Assembly (NCBI GenBank): GCA_030704615.1
Contig: CM060732.1
Location: forward strand, 12,712,001-12,776,000
DNA length: 64,000 bases
Source of the DNA: Takakia lepidozioides
Taxonomy: Eukaryota > Streptophyta > Takakiopsida > Takakiales > Takakiaceae
Direction: 5' to 3'
Shown here: positions 20,607-31,150 of the stretch, piece by piece
How positions within the stretch are numbered: position 1 is the first letter of the stretch
Layout: each line of letters begins with the position of its first letter
Made by a program: the position numbers and the translations under genes
Notes under the pieces: generated by a model
Databases searched by the model: none
What the model saw: the letters and a program-made list of their open reading frames with translations, nothing else
Told to the model about the DNA's origin: nothing

Positions 20607-23579
20607 CTATCCAATGCAATGTGGACATAACCAATCCCCATCCGGAACCATCTCAAGAGGTGGAGTCAAGCATCCCATATGCCAACCTCTAGAGCATCGA
20701 TCGCACACCAGCATGGTGGCTGCCCCTTTAGCAGACCCACACAACATGCACCTCAAACCTGCAGATACCACTACCAGGTTTGGGTCAATCCTGCCATCAA
20801 CATTCGGAAGGTGACATGGTGCACAATTACGCACATGGTCCTTCCAAGTTATGCCATCCCGACCCTCCAAGACCAAGACGCCTGAGGGCAAGACCTCTCG
20901 AACCCTCAAAATAACACGTCCTGCAGTCACATCCAGGGTCGTAGGAGCAGTCTGCTGCAGATAGACATAGTCACCAGGGTTGAATCTCCGAACCCCAGGA
21001 CGATAGCCCCCACCACGTATGGTAGCAAACCTCAACGTATCACGGTGTTGTGCAATGGCAAGGTTCTCGAAAGCCATGGGCATGACTCTCTTGAACAACT
21101 CTGCACGCTGCTCACATGCACGTGCCCACACGTCCGGATCGTCAAGGTTAAGAACTGTAGCAGCTTCTCTGCGAATGGATGTAGGCAAATCCGGCTCTCG
21201 GCCAAAGAGAAGAAAGTATGGTGAGAAGGAGGCAAGTGATGCTTGCTTGCTGAACCTGTAGCCCATGGCTAACCAGGGTAACTGAAGGTCCCAATCTCCT
21301 AGGTGTCCCTTCTGCAAGCCATACTTGCGCAAACCCATCTTTACTGTCTGAACAACTCTCTCTGCCAAGCCATCGGCTTCAGGATGATCCCGAGAAGTGG
21401 TGCGGTGGTCTATCAAGGCCTTGTCACACAAAGCCTGAAACTCCCCCAAGAACTCTCTCCCTTGGTCCGTGAGTACCTCAGCTGGAGCACCGAATCGGCT
21501 AAGCACACAATCCAGGAATGCATACGCAGCTCCCTCACTAGCCTTATCAGGCAATGGAACCAATTCAATCCACTTGGAGAAGTGCTCCACCATCACCAAC
21601 ACGTACTTGTTGTGGCGCATGGTCAGTGGCAACGGCCCTGCGAAGTCAAGACTCCACCTGTAGCCCAATCCCATGATCGGAAGAGGGTGCAATTGTGGAG
21701 TAGGGGCGTTGAATGAAGCACGCACCCTGTCACACACCATGCACCTAGCCACAAATTGTTGCACCTCTGTGTGCATACCACGCCACCAATACTGCCCCTG
21801 CAGTAGACTATGAGTGCGTCGCACCCCAAAATGCCCCAACTCCTCATGGGCATGCCGCACTAACCGTGCCCGCTGTGTTGGGTGAGGCACAATCCTCACT
21901 CGACCATCCTCCCACACTCGGAGCAGGTGTGTCTCCTCCCACCTGAACCTCTTGGCTTGTTGTAGGATCCGATCCCTCTCCTTGGCAGTCATAGTGGCTA
22001 CCGTGTCTCCACTGCGGAGGTAGTCCAACACAACTGAATCCTCATGTATATCTTTGGCGCCACCCTGCTCATTGCTGGCCTCAGGGTCCTCAGACACTTG
22101 ATCTACAGTCATCCCTGTTGTAGGTCCAACCTGGCCTTCCGCTGCCAAGATACACAGAAATGCAGATGCATGCCATCCGGGCACCATCTCCTCGTCTGTC
22201 TCACCATGCCACCGAGCTCCAGTGTCATCCTGCTGGCTCGTGCATGGATTGCGACTCAACCCATCTGCATTTTGATTGACCAAACCCGGTCGATGCACCA
22301 CCTGAAAGTCATACTCTTGAAGGATGAGTGCCCACCGTGCAAGCTTCCCCGTAAGCTTGTCTGACTCCATCAACCACTTGAGTGGTTGGTGATCCGTGAC
22401 AAAGGTGAAGAGATTGCCGTATAGATAGCACCTGAAGTGTGCCACGGCCCACACTGCAGCTAAGCATTCTCCCTCATATGAGCTATACTTAGACTCTGCA
22501 GCATTGTTCGAGCGGCTAGCATAAGCCACTACGAACTCTCTTCCCTCATCATCCACCTGTGTGAGCACCGCTCCAAGCCCCAGCATGCTCCAATCTGTAT
22601 GCAGCTGAAAAGGACGCCCCCTGATAGGTCGTCTCAAGATGGGCGCCGAGGTCAACCTCGCCTTGAGCTCTTGAAAAACTTGTTCTTGCTCATCTTCCCA
22701 CTGCCACTCCTGGTCCACCTTGGTCAGCTTGGTTAGAGCCTTTGCAATGGCACTAAATCCCTTAACAAACCGTCTGTAATAGTTTGCTAACCCCATGAAA
22801 GCTCGAACTCGGCTCACATCCGTGGGGCGTGGAACCTGTGCAATGGACTCTACCTTAGTCTGCTGTACCCCCAATCCTCCAGGATATATCATGTGACCCA
22901 GATACTCAATCTGGTTGTGGAAAAACTTGCACTTGCCCGGATGTAACTTCAATCCGTGCGTCCTCAAGCGCTCAAATACCCCTTGAAGGTGTCTCTCATG
23001 CTCCTCCACTGTAGCACTAAAGATGATGATGTCATCTATGTAGCACCGAGCAAACTCCACCCCTGCTAGAATCCTGTCCATGACTCTTTGAAACTCAGCG
23101 GGAGCGTTTTTAAGCCCAAATAAAAACCGCCACTGGTATAGGCAATCCTTCCCGTGCTCATTGATCCCCCAGAATGCCGTCTTTTGCTTATCCGCCTCCT
23201 TGATCGGCAACTGGTGATATCCGGATCGTAAATCCAACGTGCTAAAGACCTTGGAATGCCCAATGGCATCAAAGATCTCCTCTGGTGTTGGCATGGCATA
23301 CCTATCGGACTTGGTCTGACGATTTACAGGCCGGTAATCACCGCACATACGTCTCTCCGTCCAATTGCCATATACATCCTTCTTAGCTGGCATCACTGTG
23401 GCTGAAGCATACTCTCCACCAGAGAGCTCCATCAAACCTGCCTCCCAGAGATCTTGAGTCCTCATCTGAATCAAAGACCTCTCCATGTCACTGTATCTAT
23501 AGGGTCTCCGAAAGATTGGCGTGTCAGTGGCCAACTCAATACGGATCTCTTGACCCTTCAGTGCTCCCAAGTCCTTCAA
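20607..23579 (-). CDS. Ty3/gypsy RT, RNase H, integrase with C-terminal PHD finger
   Basis: A 990-residue open frame. The RT has FLFGLKNAPAEFQRVMDRIL and the catalytic CYIDDIIIFS (about residues 165-200). RNase H follows with HTDWSMLGLGAVLTQ, YSSYEGECLAAVWAV and FVTDHQPLKWL. The integrase zinc domain reads HEELGHFGVRRTHSLL...CMVC (about 575-620). The core carries SLDFAGPL, TDQGREFLGEF and HPEADGLAERVVQ, so the DDE triad is intact. At the very end, where chromoviruses carry a chromodomain, is a C4HC3 PHD finger: CMLCGSAKGAATMLVCDRCS, HMGCLTPPL and WLCPHC. PHD fingers bind histone tails, so a role in target-site choice is inferred. It would normally follow the methyltransferase domain, whose second half sits just upstream (23754-24240). 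The 5' half of the element lies on the other strand. Confidence 0.9.
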   Translation of the reverse strand: MKDLGALKGQEIRIELATDTPIFRRPYRYSDMERSLIQMRTQDLWEAGLMELSGGEYASATVMPAKKDVYGNWTERRMCGDYRPVNRQTKSDRYAMPTPEEIFDAIGHSKVFSTLDLRSGYHQLPIKEADKQKTAFWGINEHGKDCLYQWRFLFGLKNAPAEFQRVMDRILAGVEFARCYIDDIIIFSATVEEHERHLQGVFERLRTHGLKLHPGKCKFFHNQIEYLGHMIYPGGLGVQQTKVESIAQVPRPTDVSRVRAFMGLANYYRRFVKGFSAIAKALTKLTKVDQEWQWEDEQEQVFQELKARLTSAPILRRPIRGRPFQLHTDWSMLGLGAVLTQVDDEGREFVVAYASRSNNAAESKYSSYEGECLAAVWAVAHFRCYLYGNLFTFVTDHQPLKWLMESDKLTGKLARWALILQEYDFQVVHRPGLVNQNADGLSRNPCTSQQDDTGARWHGETDEEMVPGWHASAFLCILAAEGQVGPTTGMTVDQVSEDPEASNEQGGAKDIHEDSVVLDYLRSGDTVATMTAKERDRILQQAKRFRWEETHLLRVWEDGRVRIVPHPTQRARLVRHAHEELGHFGVRRTHSLLQGQYWWRGMHTEVQQFVARCMVCDRVRASFNAPTPQLHPLPIMGLGYRWSLDFAGPLPLTMRHNKYVLVMVEHFSKWIELVPLPDKASEGAAYAFLDCVLSRFGAPAEVLTDQGREFLGEFQALCDKALIDHRTTSRDHPEADGLAERVVQTVKMGLRKYGLQKGHLGDWDLQLPWLAMGYRFSKQASLASFSPYFLLFGREPDLPTSIRREAATVLNLDDPDVWARACEQRAELFKRVMPMAFENLAIAQHRDTLRFATIRGGGYRPGVRRFNPGDYVYLQQTAPTTLDVTAGRVILRVREVLPSGVLVLEGRDGITWKDHVRNCAPCHLPNVDGRIDPNLVVVSAGLRCMLCGSAKGAATMLVCDRCSRGWHMGCLTPPLEMVPDGDWLCPHCIG

Positions 23580-23753
23580 ACTGAAGGCAAAGCAATTCCT
23601 GTAAGCCCTCAGGAACCGCCGTATACGTCGTCTCTCTCCTCCGGTGACAATGGGTCCAATGTCAGGCTCCCAATTGTCCTCCGTAACTGCAACCTTAAGT
23701 CCAGTGGGCTTAGAGGTAGAGGACGCGTCCCGTGGTTGCTACGCTGCAACCTC

Positions 23754-24240
23754 TTAAGCAGTACCCCCTTCCTGCTCAGTCAATGACAAGGCCTCATCCT
23801 GCCCCATCATCTCATCATTGAGAACCTCCTCATCCCGAGAAGAATCCCCAACCTCATCCATCACAGCTGCCTTCGCTGCCAACTCCCTCTGAACCTCGAG
23901 CACCTCCCACGTGTGCCATGGATGTCTACACCTCGTGGTCCTCACCGGCTCGCCCCCACTCGCTGCCTGTACCGTCTCGGTAGGCAGAGAGACCGTCAAG
24001 GGAAGTGCACTCCGCACTCTACGTTGCTCAGCCATAGCCAAGCTGACAATCCAGGTCAAGCAATTGAGATCCATTGCTTGCCCCAACACCTGACGACGTG
24101 ATGCCTCAGAAAGAGAAGGCACCGCCGTGGTCCCAGTGGAAAACCCCATAGCCCGCTCTCGCTCGTCGGCATTAGGCTCCACTAACTGCTGTGGGTATGC
24201 TTCTACATTGAACATGATCGCTACCTGAATTGAGATAGTG
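23754..24240 (-). pseudogene. C5 DNA methyltransferase, C-terminal part (motifs IX-X)
   Basis: Reads EPNADERERAMGFSTGTTAV, then RRQVLGQAMDLNCLTW. This is the end of a C5 cytosine methyltransferase domain, including the motif X-like GQAMDLN. A charged linker (SSRDEEVLNDEMMGQDEALS) and a stop at 23754 separate it from the RT frame. The domain start is missing here, and the matching N-terminal part ends at about 29950 on the plus strand. The two truncation points are nearly complementary, which indicates a single gene split by an inversion rather than two unrelated fragments. Confidence 0.75.
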
Positions 24241-24947
24241 CCTTGCCCTATCGGAGTATGCAGACCTATGCTCCAAGCTTCAACTAAATGACGAAGCTGA
24301 TCTGGTTACTCTCTACTCTGTGGATAGTCCAACACAGTTGCCTTTGTCAATAAGCTCCTTCACCACTTCCACATTTGACACTAGGTCCGAAGATTGTCTG
24401 AAGAGAGAGCAAGTGCAGATGGCAGCTGCCCACCAGGTTCTGACAGAGTATCATTAGGGCTTGTCCCTGCATTAGGGATGGCTCGAGTGCTTGCATCACG
24501 GGAAACAGATGCCTGACGCTGCACAGGCCATCGCCATCGCCACAACCATACACCCGAGCTCGAGAGTCGTCGCTGGAGCAAAGCAGCTCACTAAGAGAGC
24601 GAGCCTGTGGTGCACCCGTAACCACAAATGAAACCTGGGAACGGTTCTTAATGGCGGGAACGTTTTGGTGTTAAAAAAAAAAAAAAAAAAAAACTTTGAT
24701 CTAATTTAAATGATAAAGAGCCTGGTTGGTCATATCTTTGTCAAATGAGCTCCGTTTGACTCAGTTTTTGAGGGGATAGCTGCAGAAAGGGGAAATCTAC
24801 CTATCTAGACCTCGTTTCTGTTTTTGGGACTCTGCTAAAAATCTATGGAATTTTTAGAGTGTGAGTGTGCCATGAAAGATCCACAATCCTGTTTCTAGAA
24901 CCTGTGCTGGTCTATATTAGAGACAAATCTGTGGATATACTCCTTGT
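24241..24947. other. Non-coding stretch with a 21-base A tract
   Basis: Lies next to the inferred inner breakpoint of the methyltransferase element. A run of 21 A occurs at 24673-24693. A minus-strand open frame at 24347-24625 shows no domain I recognise. Confidence 0.5.
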
Positions 24948-25697
24948 ATGGCTGGGGGAAATGAGGACGTCGTTGAAGGGCAGGTCTCTTCTCTTAGCCT
25001 GTGCACCAAATGGGACAAGATTTATGTTTCCCAAGGAACTCAGACTGATTTGAGTGGAGAACAGTTGGACGAGTTGATTGCATACTGGGAGTCAGGCATT
25101 AGCAGTAGACAACAGACTGCTGTAGTTGGCATTGAGGGCCTCAATATCGCCTTGGACAGTCAGAACTCTGTTGGAGCCAGCAGTTCTGCAGCTGTAGGTG
25201 AAATACCAAAGTGGGTGAAAGCTAGGCTTGGAACACAGGCAAAGACAGCCCCGGGGACCAAGGTGTTCAGCCACAAGGCCGTGGTGTACTGGAGCAGAGG
25301 AGCAGGAGCTACACAAGTTTGTGCAATCAGACATGGTTGCAGCCGGATACGCTCTGCACAAGGCAACCACGAGCGGGGGTTCATCAGCAATGACATGTTT
25401 GTTGTGCGTGAAGGAGATGCAGTCATTTGCAATGAGGACACCCGCAACCGTCTTAAAGCTTTCGAGTTGAGAGACTATCAGACCCTACCTTTGTTTTCTT
25501 TACTGTTCAGTGAGCGGGAGATAGCAGAGTATTGCTTTGTCTCTACCTGGCAGAAAGAGGAGGAGGGTTGGTTAGAGCGAGCTACTGTAGCTTGGGACAA
25601 GGTTAGTGGCAGGTTTCTGGACATAGATATACCTCCTACACCTTACCATCAAGCAGAGCGAGGCACTTTGAGAGAAGTCTGGAAGTTGATAGCATAG
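24948..25697 (+). CDS. Unknown 249-residue protein upstream of gag
   Basis: Open frame from ATG 24948 (MAGGNEDVVEGQV) to the stop at 25697, on the same strand as the methyltransferase element's gag, about 0.5 kb upstream of it. The middle part (EIPKWVKARLGTQAKTAPGT, SHKAVVYWSRGAG) and C-terminus (REIAEYCFVSTWQKEEEGWL) look like a globular protein. No signal peptide or membrane span is seen. I do not recognise a family. It may be an additional ORF of this retrotransposon lineage or part of a fused Gag leader. Confidence 0.45.
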   Translation: MAGGNEDVVEGQVSSLSLCTKWDKIYVSQGTQTDLSGEQLDELIAYWESGISSRQQTAVVGIEGLNIALDSQNSVGASSSAAVGEIPKWVKARLGTQAKTAPGTKVFSHKAVVYWSRGAGATQVCAIRHGCSRIRSAQGNHERGFISNDMFVVREGDAVICNEDTRNRLKAFELRDYQTLPLFSLLFSEREIAEYCFVSTWQKEEEGWLERATVAWDKVSGRFLDIDIPPTPYHQAERGTLREVWKLIA

Positions 25698-26216
25698 ATC
25701 AGGATTAGATCTTGCTTGGGCGGGCTTCTATTCTTCCCCTCCATCTCTGTACTATTTTCATTACCTTGTACTCGTAGTTGCCAAAGCCTCTCTTGGTGGA
25801 GGCCAGTCAGTCCGGGGTTTTGGGCTGGGATATTCTGCAGGATCAGCGTTGCTGCTGGATTTTGGTGTGGGGGTGTTGATGCTTTGATTTCTTGTGTTTG
25901 GATCCCCCCCAACACCTGCATGCTTGACTGTGCGCCATGTTGGTTTTGTGTAGGCGCTTGCTTTCATAGGGATTAGGCCGGATTTGATCACCGGTCAATC
26001 CTAGAGTATGCTGTCGGTGGTGAGGCTGGAGTGATGACCAGCAAGACCACCAGTGTTTCTTCTATGGTGAGGCTGGGTTGATGACCAGCCAACCATAGGA
26101 GTTCTTGCGGTGGATGCAGGTGCAGGTGCCCTGAGCCATTGGGATATGACCCTTAGACTGCAACAGGTGCCCACCCGTGTCACTATTAGATTAGTACTAG
26201 AGCCTTATAGTGTCAC
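25698..26216. other. Leader region before gag
   Basis: No clear gene. Contains an imperfect direct repeat GGTGAGGCTGG(A/G)(T/G)TGATGACCAGC at about 26020-26045 and 26065-26093. A 5' LTR was looked for here and not found. Confidence 0.45.
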
Positions 26217-28129
26217 GTGGAGGAGGTGCACATTGTGAGTGTCATTACGGAGTTATCCAAGGGTTTTGAGGGGAGTACGGCTACAAGCAGTAACAGTGAG
26301 AGTGGGTTCACAAGACGAGGTAGTCGGTTCAGACCACCTTCACCGCCACCCTCAACTACTATAGAGTCAGACACAGACTCGGAGGCTTCATCAACAAGTG
26401 TGCACTTTCATTCGCCATTGTTGTGGGACGACATGGAGGAGATGTATGGAGCTACCAAGGGGCCTCGTAGGTACTCTGGAGCTGTGGGCACAATCGAGTT
26501 GGATGACTTTATCCAGGAGTTCGACAACTGGTGTGATTTGCAGCAGATGCGCAATCCACAGCTATTCACCCTATTCATGGCGTGGAAGGGACTGTTCCAG
26601 CATTTGGAAGGCCGACGATTACCACGAGTTCAGGCGAGGACATGAAGCAGAGATTGAGGAGTGGAGGATGTATTGGTCACCTGACTACGTCTCCATTACT
26701 CGAGACGCGACCAGTAGCTGCATCAGTACCAATAGCTCCCACTGCCAGCACTAGTAGTGGAGCAAGTAGTGCTGGTGCTTCTGCAGGTGGTACCAGTTCA
26801 AAAGGTGCTACTACTCCTCCTGCTACGACTACAACACATGTGCCTAGATTCAACCCGGTGGTGGAGTTCTTCCAGGAGTTGCGGAGGAACTACCAAGGCG
26901 TACGGACAGAGAAGCTGCGAAGTTTGCAAGATTTCCAGCGCAAACCCAGTGAGAGCCTGCGAGAGGCGTACACTCGTATGAGACGCTTGATAAGTGTGAC
27001 CCAAGGGGTTACTGAAGCTCAGGCAATCCAGTTTTGGTATGGAATTCTGGACAAGGAGCTCAAAAGAAGGGTGCGAGATGCAACCCTGTTACAAGCAGCC
27101 CAACCCACATTAGCAGATGTGTTTCTGCTGGCTGAGCGGATTGAGCTCAACATGGTGGAGGAGCGAGTTGTTACAATTGGATTTGGCAAGGACATGCCTG
27201 CACGGGGCACAGCTGTCAGCCCACAGGCACAAGGGACTGCCCAACAGTGTGGTCAGGGGGGCAAGGCTGCCCAGCCCAAGTTCCATGGAGCTTACAGGGG
27301 ACCTCAGGTGCAGAGGCCCGTGGCGTCTTTTGCAGGCCAACAGCAACCAGGGGTGATATGTTGGACATGTGGAGGACCCCATGTCAAGAGAGATTGCCCA
27401 GAGAGTGGCAAAAGGCCGGCACAAGCACAGCCTGCACGGTTGCAATGTGGGCATTGTGGCAAGTATGGGCATGGAGATGCCCAGTGTTATGACTTGCATC
27501 CTGAGTTGCGCCCAGGCCAGTTCCAAGGGAACAATGGTGGCCGGGGGCGAGGTGGACCAGCCCAAAGAGGACGAGGTGGTCGGGCACGAGGTGCAGGCCA
27601 AGGGCAAGCTCCACATGGCCAAGGACGCGGAGGTCAGGGTGTTGACCATGGCATGGCCAATCGGCTTCAGCAGCTAGAACAGAGGCTCGCTGCCATGGCT
27701 ATAGCTCAGGCGGTACCGGCTCCCAGGCGGGATGGTCCACCTCCTGCTCCTGAGGGAGGAGATATGGGAGGCATGGGATTCATGTGCGGAGCAGCACTAC
27801 CACTAGAGCAGGTGGAGTCTGCTGCAGCCGTGACTCGAGGAGCAGCACGAGTTCCTGAGCCACGAGGTGCAGAGGTGGAGTTGGATCCACAACGTGGGGA
27901 GGCAAGCCGTCAGGCAAGGCTGCCTCAGTCATTCACCTTGGCGGAGACAGTGTCAACGCCATCCATGGCACCTAGTTCTCGCCCGACTGTTACCGAGGCG
28001 GGGGTTACTATGCCATTGGGGAGAGCTACACGTGCAGCACTGACACCTGCTATCAAGGCTAGTGCAGCCGATGTGTTATTGGGGCAGCCACCTCTGTGTG
28101 TCAAGCCCCACTGTTCTCGGCAACCATGA
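26217..28129 (+). pseudogene. Gag of the methyltransferase gypsy element
   Basis: Gag polyprotein with retrotransposon Gag capsid features (ELDDFIQEFDNWCDLQQMRN near 26500, FRRGHEAEIEEWRMYW near 26630, NPVVEFFQELRRNYQGVRTE near 26860, REAYTRMRRLI near 26965). Two CCHC zinc knuckles follow: CWTCGGPHVKRDC (27360) and CGHCGKYGHGDAQC (27445). Then comes an Arg-Gly-rich stretch (GGRGRGGPAQRGRGGRARGA, 27540-27600). Two frame changes (about 26610 and 26700) break the N-terminal part. From there the frame is open to 28129 and overlaps the next frame by 34 bases, compatible with programmed frameshifting in the live ancestor. Confidence 0.8.
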
Positions 28130-29950
28130 TTGCGACGCCGGGGGTGAGACCAGCTGCAGTGTTCAGACTAGCAGCAACTCTCTGTGAGAGTGGGGAGGTC
28201 ACTTCATCTTCTGCGGAGTTAGTGGAAGGTATAGTGGCAGAGGGATCCTCGGATTTGAGGGTCAAGACTGCCACGGCTGCGCCATGGCAAGTTGCAGCTG
28301 CCAGGTTGACGGAGCTACCAGCTAGGCCAGCCATTGAGCGCGCCATGGTGACACCTGGAGTTGTCTTGTTAGACAACCAGGGAGGCATTTTCACTTTGAG
28401 TGGACCGGCAGGCAAGAAGTACCGGCCACTGCGGGTCTTGTTGGACTCAGGAGCTCAGCCACTGATGTTGGGCAGAGCTGCTATTGCAGGTTTGGGCCTC
28501 ATGGACGCGGATATGGAGCCTTGTCCTTTCCAGATACAGACATCTCTGGGAGGATCAGAGCAGGCTCGCGGCATGACACGACATCAGTTGGCTATTAGAC
28601 TGCAGCCGGATCATCCTGTAGATGGCTCAGTGATGCGAGCCAAGGCCATTGTGACAGACGCGGTCTCTTACGATGTCCTTGTTGGTGGGGCAGTGTTATA
28701 CCCCATGGGCTTCACCCTGGATTTCTGGGAGGAGTCAGCATCCTACAGGCCTGGATGGCAGTCAGGGGATGGTCGCCGTGCACAGCTCCCTGTGACATTC
28801 ATTGGGGGTATTGCAGCTGCCCAGCGGGGCAAGATGCCAACACTAGCCGCCTTCACAGCTGCAGTTAGTTGGCCTGGAGAGTTGCTGGAAGGCAATGCCC
28901 ATGCAGAGGATGTGCCACCTCCAGCAGAGCAGGATGACATGCATGGTACGGCGGAGTTGCCTGCCATGGTTGCTCACACTCCGTTGTGGGGTACGAGCAA
29001 GGATTTGCAGCAAGCTGCTGATGGACGGGTGCAACAAGCTTGGGTAGAAGCTTTTGTACCGTCAGGAGAGGAGGAGAGTGCGGTGATTGCACCAGGGCCA
29101 CCTCAGTTGTCGCCATTGGACACCACACCTCTTGTGTGGCAGCGGCCGGATGAAGGCATTTGCCTTCTGGACTTGTTTGGCGGGATCAGCACCGGATTGG
29201 CTGCTGTGCTACAGGCAGGTGTGCGGGTAAGGCGTTACCTGTATGTGGAGAGGGATGAGACTGCACGACGCGTCTCACTGCGCCATGTGGCTCAGTTGGT
29301 ACAACAGTACCCTGACTTGTTGCCTGTGTCTGCAGTTCGTGGATACCAACAAGCCTTGCCAGCAGACATTTCCTTGTTGGGGGCGCAAGATTTGGAGCAG
29401 GTTGGCTCCATTGATCTGATAGTGGCAGGTTGGCCCTGCCAAGGGCATTCATCAGCCGGGCATGGCAATGGATTGCGAGACTCGAGGACGGGTCTGTTTT
29501 GGGAGATGGTGCGGATTTTGCGCTGCTTGCAGCTTCATCAAGCTGTATCTCCAGCATACATCTTGGAGAATGTACCACTGATGGGTGATTCTCGGGCCAG
29601 GGTGATGGCCAGTGTGCATCAAGTCCGGTCGTGGCTTGGGTCAGCAGTATTGCTGGATGCAGCTGCAGTGGGGTCACGGGCTCATCGTCCACGACTATGG
29701 TGGACTAACTTGATCCCACCCGCACTGCTCAAGCGTGCATTTGATGGGGTGCAGCGGCCAGCACACCTCACCGTGGATGGCATTTTGGACACAGGAAGGC
29801 AGTCTCAACGTGTGAGACACGATGACCGTTCGCCTTTGGCAGTGGTCAACAGGGTGGGTCAACCATGAGCAGCATTACCTACACTGCTCAGCTTCCCAGG
29901 ATCCCATGCTTTTCGGGATGGTGGACCTGGCCTCCTAGCTGATCCACCGC
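28096..29950 (+). pseudogene. Aspartic protease fused to C5 DNA methyltransferase (N-terminal part)
   Basis: Pol start of the same gypsy element. An aspartic protease with active site VLLDSGAQPLMLG lies near 28440. From about 29130 comes a C5 cytosine methyltransferase: motif I ICLLDLFGGISTGLAAVL, a YVERDE co-factor segment, motif IV GWPCQGHSSAG with the catalytic PC (near 29430), motif VI ILENVP (near 29565) and motif VIII HRPRLWWTN (near 29690). A TGA at 29866-29868 ends the open frame, but coding sense continues in frame (SFPGSHAFRDGGPG, to about 29950). The rest of the domain is at 23754-24240 on the minus strand. It resembles the DNMT3/DRM-like group. Self-methylation of new copies is a known idea for such elements. 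Confidence 0.85.
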
Positions 29951-30562
29951 AACATCCCCGTTGGACTTGTCTGCAATGTTCCCTGCAGCTTTGCAAGCTC
30001 GTGTACCGAGTGTCTGGCCAAGTTGGGCAGCAACAGCATTCAGACTGGCCACAAACTTCAAGGTTGGATAACCACTCACTCCATATCTCGGTCACAGGTC
30101 TCCTCTGTCTTTGAGCTATGTTTGGTGGACTTGCTGGAGGGAAAGGTTGCTGGTCATTCCAACTGACACCAAGCATTTCAGTTCAGCCTTCTACCCGGCC
30201 GGCGCTACCACTGCCGTTGCTGTCCTACCAGCCAATGTCCCCGACCCCGTGCTTGCGACCCTACGCCACCACGCTACCTCCCTGCAGCTCCAACACATGG
30301 TTAGAATCCTAGTTCTTCACATACGCCGCCATCCTCCGAATTCAGATGAATACCAGCATACTGGCTCGCCCATTGCACATATTGCGTCTTCCACCGAAGA
30401 TAGAATAATTATTGGTGAAGGTGAGTATCAATCGTTTTCCCTGTCTCTTGGCTTCAGCTACCACAAAGCCGAGTGCATCCCTTCCATTTCACCATGTCTG
30501 CTATAGCGTGGAGCGAGAGTTTGAGCGTGGAGCTTGTAGAGCGGGAAAGCTTGAGCTGTTGT
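29951..30562. other. Unassigned stretch next to inner breakpoint
   Basis: Between the truncated methyltransferase and the right 588-bp repeat. Open frames on both strands lack recognised domains. It probably includes sequence moved during rearrangement. Confidence 0.45.
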
Positions 30563-31150
30563 GAGGGATTCGTGGGCACCCTTCTATCAGGCACGACCCT
30601 ATCTTGGTTTGCACCGCTATTAGAGAAAAATTCGCATTTATTATACAATTTTGAAGCGTTCATGTCCGAGTTCACTACAACGTTTGGAGAGAATGATAGT
30701 GTCGTGCGCATACATATCGCTACACAACTACATCGCTGTCCAAACCACACCACACATATATGCACAATAAAGTAGTCTGCCACAATCGCCCCCGATAAAC
30801 AAGCTAAAAAAAGGACACACACTCCCAACACAAGAAATATAAAATCCATCGCTATCACTCATTGAAACTGAAGTCAAGCCAGGGGCACCCCAAGCTATGG
30901 GGACTCCACCCCACAACAACCTGTACCCCTACATAAGCACACTCAAACCTAAACACATGCAGGAGCTCGGTCGCGCAGGCTCAACTCGAGAAAGATGAGC
31001 CGCGCGACTGCCGCTCTCGTGAAGATAAGACGGACCAGGTGTCAAACTAAACTTGACACCTGATGTAACACTTGACCTAAATCCAAGTGTTAAATACAAA
31101 TAACTAGTTCTATTCTAGCTGTTTTCACACTGTGCTTATTTAACTTGACA
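30563..31150 (+). repeat. 588-bp direct repeat, right copy
   Basis: Copy of 19672-20259. Its left edge (GAGGGATTCG) joins unrelated DNA. Its right edge joins the remaining gag sequence in register. Confidence 0.9.
30700..31150 (-). mobile_element. 451-bp solo-LTR-like unit (right copy, with target duplication)
   Basis: Flanked by ATAG on both sides (30696-30699 and 31151-31154), inside chromovirus gag. This is the structure expected of a solo LTR and identifies the unit's true ends. Confidence 0.75.

Noticed and set aside
24347-24625. Minus-strand frame upstream of the methyltransferase C-terminal part
   Set aside because: No match to methyltransferase motifs or any other family. Lies next to an inferred breakpoint and an A tract.
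20607-29950. Two separate unrelated retrotransposons facing away from each other
   Set aside because: The methyltransferase domain is cut at nearly complementary points in the two halves, which is better explained by one element broken by inversion. Not fully excluded.
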